A stretch of 19,040 bases of DNA. Origin: CAYXFZ01 sp964464385. GTDB taxonomy: Bacteria > Planctomycetota > UBA1135. The stretch lies in NCBI GenBank assembly GCA_964464385.1, contig CAYXFZ010000048.1:1-19040 (forward strand), written 5' to 3'. Under the pieces are notes generated by a model. That model was not told the DNA's origin, ran no database searches, and saw only the letters and a list, made by a program, of their open reading frames with translations. The stretch's first letter is position 1. Each line of letters opens with the position of its first letter. The position numbers were made by a program, and so were the translations under genes. Positions 14,109 through 19,040 of the stretch are shown here, piece after piece.

Positions 14109-15041
14109 ATGGTCAGCCCCTCCTCCCCCTCCCACACCCTTCCTGCCGGTTACGCCGGTGGCCTCGAGATCCCCGGCTGGGATCTTTTCTACCGCGGCAA
14201 AGTGCGCGATCTCTATCGCCACCCGGATCATTCCGGCAGCATGCTGATGGTGGCCACCGACCGTCTTTCCGCCTTTGACGTGGTCATGGCCGAAACGATT
14301 CCAGATCGTGGCAAAATTTTGACTCACATCACGGAGTTTTGGTTGCGCCAATTTGAGGACAGCATCGCCTCCGCCCGCCTGACCTGCGACCCCAAGGAAG
14401 TTCCGGATCTTCCCGAGGAGTGGCACGAGGCATTGGAAGGACGCTCGACCTGGACCCGAGAAGCCGAGCGCGTGAATGTTGAAGTGGTTTTACGGGCACG
14501 GCTCGCCGGTTCTGGTTGGCGCGAATATGAGGCCACGGGCCGCCTCTGGGAACATGAACTTCCAGAGGGATTGCAAAATTCCTCCGCCCTTCCGGAAATT
14601 TTGCATACCCCCACAACCAAAGCGGAAAAGGACGAACCCATCTCCTGGCTAGAAGCCGAGGCCTTGATTGGCAACGCTCAAGACTCCCGAAGCATCCACG
14701 AAATTTCCTTGGAGATTTTCCGTGCTGCCAGCGAACGTTGTGCCCAGCAAGGCGTTGTTTTGGCCGACACAAAATTCGAGTTTGGCCGCTTGGATGGGAA
14801 CTTGGTCTTAATTGACGAAGTCATGACCCCGGACAGTTCCCGTTATTGGCCCGCCCAAGAAATCGTCGAAGGACAAGAGCCCCCGTCCTGGGACAAGGAA
14901 ATCGTGCGGGCTTATTTGCGCTCCGTGAAGACCTGGAATCGGCAGGCTCCGCCGCCACCCATCCCAACCGAAATCATTCAGCACACCCGCGAACAGTACT
15001 TGGGCATTTGCCAAATTCTGACGGGGAGCACCCCCGTCTAA
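14109..15041 (+). CDS. purC: Phosphoribosylaminoimidazole-succinocarboxamide synthase (SAICAR synthase)
   Basis: 310 aa, the longer single-domain form. The enzyme uses ATP to couple CAIR with aspartate in purine synthesis in the cytoplasm. The sequence shows the whole family pattern: RGKVRDLY (29-36, the nucleotide-binding lysine loop), TDRLSAFD (50-57), KILTHITEFWL (69-79), TPTTKAEKDEPIS (167-179), LADTKFEFG (218-226) and LIDEVMTPDSSRYW (234-247). The ATG is fixed by the nearby promoter element and by the position of the first conserved block. It stands alone on the plus strand, divergent from aroA, and its TAA (15039-15041) overlaps the TAG of mnmG tail to tail. All key residues that I can check are present. 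Confidence 0.97.
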   Translation: MVSPSSPSHTLPAGYAGGLEIPGWDLFYRGKVRDLYRHPDHSGSMLMVATDRLSAFDVVMAETIPDRGKILTHITEFWLRQFEDSIASARLTCDPKEVPDLPEEWHEALEGRSTWTREAERVNVEVVLRARLAGSGWREYEATGRLWEHELPEGLQNSSALPEILHTPTTKAEKDEPISWLEAEALIGNAQDSRSIHEISLEIFRAASERCAQQGVVLADTKFEFGRLDGNLVLIDEVMTPDSSRYWPAQEIVEGQEPPSWDKEIVRAYLRSVKTWNRQAPPPPIPTEIIQHTREQYLGICQILTGSTPV

Positions 15042-16885
15042 TTTCCGGGAGAGGCTTCGGCCAAATGTTTGCTGGCCTGGCAGTGAAGTTCCAATACGGC
15101 CAGATCGGCCGGGCTGACTCCGGCCAAGCGACCGGCAGCACCCAAAGTCGTGGGTCGTCGCGATTGTATGGATTCCACCGCCTCGGCCCGCATCCCCTGG
15201 ACTAAGGAAACATCCAAATCTTCCGGAATGGTTATTTGGTCCCGGTCGCTGGCACGGTCGGCCCAAGCACGTTGGCGTTCCTCATACCCCGCATATTGCA
15301 GATCCGCTTCTAGGGTCAAGGACTCCTCCCGGGTCAAGGGAGGAAGGTCGGATTGCCCCTCTACCGCACGCAAGCCTAGATCCGGACGGGCCACCAGATT
15401 GCGGAATGATTTGGGAGGACCCCCCTCTGGAGGGACCGCGCGGTTTTGCTTCAGCCATTCCATGGCATGGCTCAAACGTTTCTGTTTGCGACGCAGGCGT
15501 TGCACGCGTTCTTCCGAAACCGCACCCAAGGAATCCGCCAACGGGGTCAGACGCCGGTCGGCGGTGTCCTGCCGCAACAAGATCCGATGCTCTGCCCGTG
15601 AGGTAAACATGCGGTAGGGTTCGCGCGGATCAGACACAACCAAATCATCCACCATGACCCCCAAGTAAGCTCGATCTCGTCCCAGCAGAAAGGGATCCCG
15701 ACCGGCGACGGCCAAGGCGGCATTGAATCCCGCGAGGAGCCCTTGACCAGCTGCTTCCTCGTAGCCTGAAGTTCCGCAAATCTGACCGGCCAAAAAAAGG
15801 CCGGGTCGCTCCCGGACTTCCAAGGTCGGGCGCAAGGATCCCGGATGAACGAAAGTATATTCCACCGCGTATCCCGGTTGCGCAATGCGACAGTTTTCCA
15901 GGCCAACGATGGTTCGTAAGAACTGCTCTTGCACAGGCACCGGCAAACTGGTCGAGAGACCATTGGCATAGATCAAATCCGAAGCTCGGCCCTCCGGCTC
16001 CAAGTAAATCTGGTGAGAATCTCGGTCGGCAAAACGCACAACTTTGTCCTCCAAAGATGGGCAGTAGCGCGGGCCGCGGCCTTGAATCCGGCCGGCAACC
16101 ATGGGCGACAAATGGAGGTTGTCGCGGACGATTTGGTGGGTGGCCGAGTTGGTTTGTGCGATCCAGCAGGAAATCTGCGGCTCCGGCAAGGAATCGGTCA
16201 AAAAGGAAAACGCCGTCGGAAATTCATCCCCGGGTTGTTCTTCTAGCACATTCCAAGCAATGGAGTCGGCCGTCAGCCGGGGTGGAGTGCCAGTCTTCAG
16301 GCGACCGGTGGAGAGCCCGGCGCGACCCAAGGCCTCGGCAAGAGCAGAGGCCCCCTTTTCCCCAAACCGCCCTCCCGAACTTTTTTCCGTGCCGAAATGC
16401 AGTTCGCCTTGCAAAAAAGTCCCCGTGGTCAAGATCACGGCCATTGCACGCATGGAGGAACCGTCGGCCAAGTGCACCCCGAAGACCCGACCCTCAGCAG
16501 TGATCTGAAGATCCACCACCTCGCCAGCGCAAATCTCAAGATTTGCCTGTGCGGCCAAAAGTTCTTGCACCTGAATCTCATAGTTCTGACGATCACATTG
16601 GGCCCGCGGGCTCTGGACCGCCCGGCCCTTGCTGGTATTCAAGAGACGGAACTGGATCCCAGCAGCATCCGCGGCTAGGCCCATGAGCCCTCCTAGGGCA
16701 TCAATCTCGCGCACCATCTGCCCCTTCCCCAGACCGCCGATGGCGGGATTGCAGGACATACGGCCCACGGCCATTGGATCCTGGGTCAACAGCAGAGTCC
16801 TCGCCCCCAAGCGGGCGGCAGCGTGGGCCGCCTCAGCGCCAGCATGGCCCCCGCCCACGACAAGGACATCGAATTCTCGTTTCAT
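15038..16885 (-). CDS. mnmG: tRNA uridine-5-carboxymethylaminomethyl modification enzyme MnmG (GidA)
   Basis: 615 aa, normal length. With MnmE it installs the carboxymethylaminomethyl group on the wobble uridine of several tRNAs, using FAD and methylene-tetrahydrofolate. Seen in order: the FAD-binding VVGGGHAGAEAA (9-20), SCNPAIGGLGKG (44-55), the LNTSKGRAVQSPRAQCDR block (82-99), TGTFLQGELHFG (154-165), RLKTGTPPRL (195-204), RYCPSLEDK with the catalytic-type Cys275, GQICGTSGYEEAAGQGL (367-383), and the helical C-terminal tRNA-binding end (ILLRQDTADRRLTPL, then the TIPEDLDVS segment). The start is ATG 16885 directly before the Rossmann motif; the frame stays open to 17800, but that extension lies over the divergent gene. 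A CTAGAAT element ends 35 nt before the ATG. It has no mnmE or rsmG neighbour in this window. Confidence 0.97.
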   Translation of the reverse strand: MKREFDVLVVGGGHAGAEAAHAAARLGARTLLLTQDPMAVGRMSCNPAIGGLGKGQMVREIDALGGLMGLAADAAGIQFRLLNTSKGRAVQSPRAQCDRQNYEIQVQELLAAQANLEICAGEVVDLQITAEGRVFGVHLADGSSMRAMAVILTTGTFLQGELHFGTEKSSGGRFGEKGASALAEALGRAGLSTGRLKTGTPPRLTADSIAWNVLEEQPGDEFPTAFSFLTDSLPEPQISCWIAQTNSATHQIVRDNLHLSPMVAGRIQGRGPRYCPSLEDKVVRFADRDSHQIYLEPEGRASDLIYANGLSTSLPVPVQEQFLRTIVGLENCRIAQPGYAVEYTFVHPGSLRPTLEVRERPGLFLAGQICGTSGYEEAAGQGLLAGFNAALAVAGRDPFLLGRDRAYLGVMVDDLVVSDPREPYRMFTSRAEHRILLRQDTADRRLTPLADSLGAVSEERVQRLRRKQKRLSHAMEWLKQNRAVPPEGGPPKSFRNLVARPDLGLRAVEGQSDLPPLTREESLTLEADLQYAGYEERQRAWADRASDRDQITIPEDLDVSLVQGMRAEAVESIQSRRPTTLGAAGRLAGVSPADLAVLELHCQASKHLAEASPGN

Positions 16886-16920
16886 GTTTTGGAAAGCGAA
16901 ACCGCCACTTCGCCAACGGT

Positions 16921-16927
16921 ATTCTAG
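16921..16927 (-). promoter_or_regulatory. Putative -10 element (CTAGAAT) of mnmG
   Basis: CTAGAAT on the minus strand, ending 35 nt before ATG 16885. The plus-strand complement contains TATTCT (16920-16925), 8 nt before ATG 16934, so the same bases could also serve the divergent gene. No -35 box is evident. Confidence 0.45.
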
Positions 16928-16933
16928 GGGTTC

Positions 16934-18178
16934 ATGCTTGACCTCCTCCTCCTCCTCTCGCTGTGCCTTCCGGCCCAATCCGGCGGGGTCGAGGCAATCT
17001 TGGAAAAATTGGTCCGGACTACGGCCGCCGACCGCGAGCGGGCCAGCCAAGTTTGGGAGGCCCATGGACCACTCTGGTTGTTGGATCCGACCCCGTCCCA
17101 TTTCGCCCCGTTGGCTGCCGAAATTCCAGCCATCCAAGAGCCCCTCCTCCTGAAACTGGAGGAACACCTTGGTCTCGGCAAGGACGCCACCCGAGTCCTC
17201 TTGTTGTCCACCCTTCAGCGCGTGCTTTCCCCGAGCGGCGCCGAACGATTGGTGGACCTCGTGGCGGATCTTCCTCCTTCTATTCGAATCGAGGCTTACC
17301 GGGCTGCCCTCGCTCGCGGTTCTCGGGGCGCCTTGCCACTCACGGAAACTTGGTTGACAGAACCGGCGACAGCAACCTCCGCCTTTTTTGTGCTTGCAGA
17401 ATCGGGCCCTTTGGTTCGAGCTGCCCAGTGGATTGACGCGGTTGCCAATACGATTCCTCCTGATCCTAATTTGAGTGCCGCTCTCGAGCTCCTGGCCGAA
17501 CGCCACGACGGAACCACCCAATTGAATCTGCCTAAAGCTTGGCTGGATTCTCGCCAACCGCAACTCATTCAGGGCGTGCTTCGCTTCCTGACCGCCTATC
17601 CTTCCCGCCACGCCGAAGCCCTGGTCCTGGAAGCCTTCTTGGAAATTGATTTTCCGGGTGTGACTCGATCCCTGGCACTGAATTTGGCCAACGCGCAAAC
17701 CAAAAAATTCCATTGGCCCCGCGTCAAACGAATGTTTTCGCGCCACCTGAAGAGCAACCCTAACGACCCCTTGGCCACTGACTTGGCTTGGACTCTTCAT
17801 AGCTTGGGTGATCGTTCGGGGCGAAAGTTTTTAATCGGAGATTTGGAAGCTCGCACCCGTCGCAATCCCACGGACTGGCGTCTCAAAATGAAACTGGGCG
17901 CCCGTCTCGTGGACCTGGCCGAATTCAGCGCGGCATACAAAGAATTCCGACCTGCCGTTTTGAGCCTCAAAGGAACCCCGACCCTTGGCCAAGTCCAAAG
18001 GAAAGAGTGGCTCGCCGCGACTCGGGCCGCCTGTGGTTCCCGCCATTTCGATGATGGGGAAACTTGGCTCCGCAATGCGCGAATGAGCCCCAGGGAACTC
18101 GCTCCCTTTCGTGACCTTCCTGAATTTGAAGACGCTCTCAAGCGGGCCGCATTCCGTCGCCTCTTCGGAATCCGCTAA
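16934..18178 (+). CDS. Exported protein with helical repeats, function unknown
   Basis: 414 aa. The N-terminus MLDLLLLLSLCLPAQSGG is a typical signal peptide with likely cleavage after the alanine-rich end, so the protein should be secreted or periplasmic. The rest is mostly amphipathic helices arranged like HEAT or TPR repeats (for example RIEAYRAALARGS, LVLEAFLEID), with a TPR-like C-terminal half containing DLAWTLHSLGDRSG, DWRLKMKLGARLVDLAEFSAAYKEF and ETWLRNARMSP. I see no enzyme motif. The start is ATG 16934, near a TATTCT -10-like element and without a proper ribosome site (AGGGG lies only 3-4 nt away). It diverges from mnmG and is followed by trigger factor after 47 nt. The leucine signal is encoded by a CTC triplet run. 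I do not recognise a named family. Confidence 0.8.
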   Translation: MLDLLLLLSLCLPAQSGGVEAILEKLVRTTAADRERASQVWEAHGPLWLLDPTPSHFAPLAAEIPAIQEPLLLKLEEHLGLGKDATRVLLLSTLQRVLSPSGAERLVDLVADLPPSIRIEAYRAALARGSRGALPLTETWLTEPATATSAFFVLAESGPLVRAAQWIDAVANTIPPDPNLSAALELLAERHDGTTQLNLPKAWLDSRQPQLIQGVLRFLTAYPSRHAEALVLEAFLEIDFPGVTRSLALNLANAQTKKFHWPRVKRMFSRHLKSNPNDPLATDLAWTLHSLGDRSGRKFLIGDLEARTRRNPTDWRLKMKLGARLVDLAEFSAAYKEFRPAVLSLKGTPTLGQVQRKEWLAATRAACGSRHFDDGETWLRNARMSPRELAPFRDLPEFEDALKRAAFRRLFGIR

Positions 18179-18191
18179 ACGCTCTGCTTCG

Positions 18192-18198
18192 CTAGAAT
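18192..18198 (+). promoter_or_regulatory. Putative -10 element (CTAGAAT) of trigger factor
   Basis: CTAGAAT in the 47-bp gap after the repeat-protein gene, ending 27 nt before GTG 18226. No TTGACA-like -35 is found upstream and no Shine-Dalgarno sequence is found downstream. Confidence 0.45.
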
Positions 18199-18225
18199 AC
18201 GCGGCCGCCCTCGCGAACCACCCCC

Positions 18226-19040
18226 GTGATTTCCCCCACTTCTTCCGACGTCCAAGCAGAAGCCGAAACTCTCGGTAACTGCCACTTCCGAATCAAAATC
18301 CGCGTTTCCTTTGCTCGTGTCCAAGCAGAGCGGGATCGTGCTGTCCAGGCCGCCGGCAGCAGCCTCAAAGTGCCGGGGTTTCGACCCGGCAAGGCCCCAG
18401 TCAGTGTGCTTCGCACCATGCTTGGAGAGGGTGTACTCAAGGAAGAACGCGAGCAGGTTCTTTCCGCAGTTCTCCCCGAAGCTTTGCTTGGAACCGGGCT
18501 GACCCCACTCCGCACCCTCGATTTCAACTCCGAGGACATTGCTCTTCCCGCTTTTGGCGACTTGGAGTTTGAAATTGAGATGGAAACCCCGCCAGAAGTT
18601 GAACTCCCCTCCTGGAAAGACCTTCTGGTGGCCCCCGAGAGTACGGACCCCCAAGACGAACAAGTGGAGGCGGGTCTTCAGTCCTTGGGCCGGGAGCACC
18701 CACGGCTAGACCCCACTGAGGGCGTTCTCGCGGCAAACCACTTGGCAGTGTGTGATGTCCTCTTCCGACTGGAGGACGAAGACGGCCCGACCGCCGAGGG
18801 AATCAGGCTGGGCCTGCAACACCCTCTCTTCGGGGCCGACCCCGAGGCCTTCCGCACGGCAATGGCAGACGCCAAGGCCAACGAACAACGCACCGTTTCG
18901 GTGAAGTTCCAAGAAGGCTTTGAAAAATCCGAATGGGTTGGCAAATCCGTAGAGGCTGTGCTCAACATCAAGCAAGTCGAAATCCCTCGCCCGGCAACCA
19001 GCGAAGAACTCGTCAGTGATTTGCAAATGGCATCCGTGGC
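18226..19040 (+). CDS. tig: Trigger factor (ribosome-associated chaperone/prolyl isomerase), 3' truncated
   Basis: At least 271 residues; the gene runs off the right edge without a stop. Trigger factor binds the ribosome exit tunnel and helps nascent chains fold. The ribosome-binding domain carries the signature GFRPGKAP (51-58), preceded by a strand (FRIKIRVSFARVQAERD) typical of the N-terminal domain and followed by VLRTMLGEGVL and a FGDLEFEIEMETPPEVEL segment. Residues of about 160-250 fit the FKBP-like isomerase insert, ending with FQEGFEKSEWVGKSVEAVLNIKQVE, but the usual 'GD' opening of that domain is ANHLAVCDV here, so isomerase activity is doubtful. The start is GTG 18226, the only start codon after the in-frame TAG at 18193. 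In many bacteria clpP and clpX follow; this cannot be seen here. Confidence 0.92.
   Translation, partial: MISPTSSDVQAEAETLGNCHFRIKIRVSFARVQAERDRAVQAAGSSLKVPGFRPGKAPVSVLRTMLGEGVLKEEREQVLSAVLPEALLGTGLTPLRTLDFNSEDIALPAFGDLEFEIEMETPPEVELPSWKDLLVAPESTDPQDEQVEAGLQSLGREHPRLDPTEGVLAANHLAVCDVLFRLEDEDGPTAEGIRLGLQHPLFGADPEAFRTAMADAKANEQRTVSVKFQEGFEKSEWVGKSVEAVLNIKQVEIPRPATSEELVSDLQMASV

Noticed and set aside
16938..16958. CTC triplet run as a phase-variable repeat
   Set aside because: It is short and in multiples of three inside a leucine signal peptide, so length changes would not shift the frame.
16886..17800. N-terminal extension of mnmG
   Set aside because: It covers the divergent exported-protein gene; MnmG normally begins just before its FAD motif, as at 16885.

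Overview
This is a tightly packed bacterial window of moderately high G+C. It holds 13 genes and only five gaps between genes, the longest 48 bp. A run of ten N at 1340-1349 shows that it comes from a draft scaffold. The lineage cannot be fixed from the sequence. Several traits together make a Planctomycetota-like or other non-model bacterium a reasonable guess, but not a demonstrated one: a bacterial XPB helicase, a multi-module UvrA-like protein, exported helical-repeat proteins, frequent GTG/TTG starts and few Shine-Dalgarno sequences.

Layout. The 3' end of a plus-strand gene (2-310; pseudopilin-like tail) converges on a nine-gene minus-strand operon that runs from 14070 down to 333. In transcription order the operon is: aroA (EPSP synthase), a HEAT-type lipoprotein, galE, dacB (frameshifted PBP4-type peptidase), suhB-like inositol monophosphatase, a giant UvrA-like protein, an XPB helicase, an XPB-partner protein with a Helicase_C_3-type domain, and a ThiE/TenI-family protein. 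Most junctions are stop/start overlaps (ATGA, GTGA, TTGA, or 16-29 nt), so translation is probably coupled throughout. Divergent from aroA lies purC (14109-15041), which meets mnmG (15038-16885, minus) tail to tail with overlapping stops. Divergent from mnmG are an exported helical-repeat protein (16934-18178) and trigger factor (from 18226, cut by the right edge).

The most interesting part is 889-8527. Three adjacent, translationally overlapping genes encode a UvrA-like ABC protein, an XPB (ERCC3-type) helicase and an XPB partner. The UvrA-like protein has four recognisable UvrA modules. The first two keep Walker motifs, while the last two keep zinc-knuckle cysteines but have lost the ATPase motifs. 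The set looks like a possible hybrid nucleotide-excision-repair or DNA-surveillance system, with a bacterial-type damage sensor coupled to a helicase of the eukaryotic/archaeal repair type. Its function is inferred only from families and gene order.

All three promoter-bearing gaps contain the heptamer CTAGAAT (four copies, found nowhere else in my reading). It is a likely -10 element. At purC and aroA it sits only 6 and 8 nt before the start codon, which suggests leaderless mRNAs.
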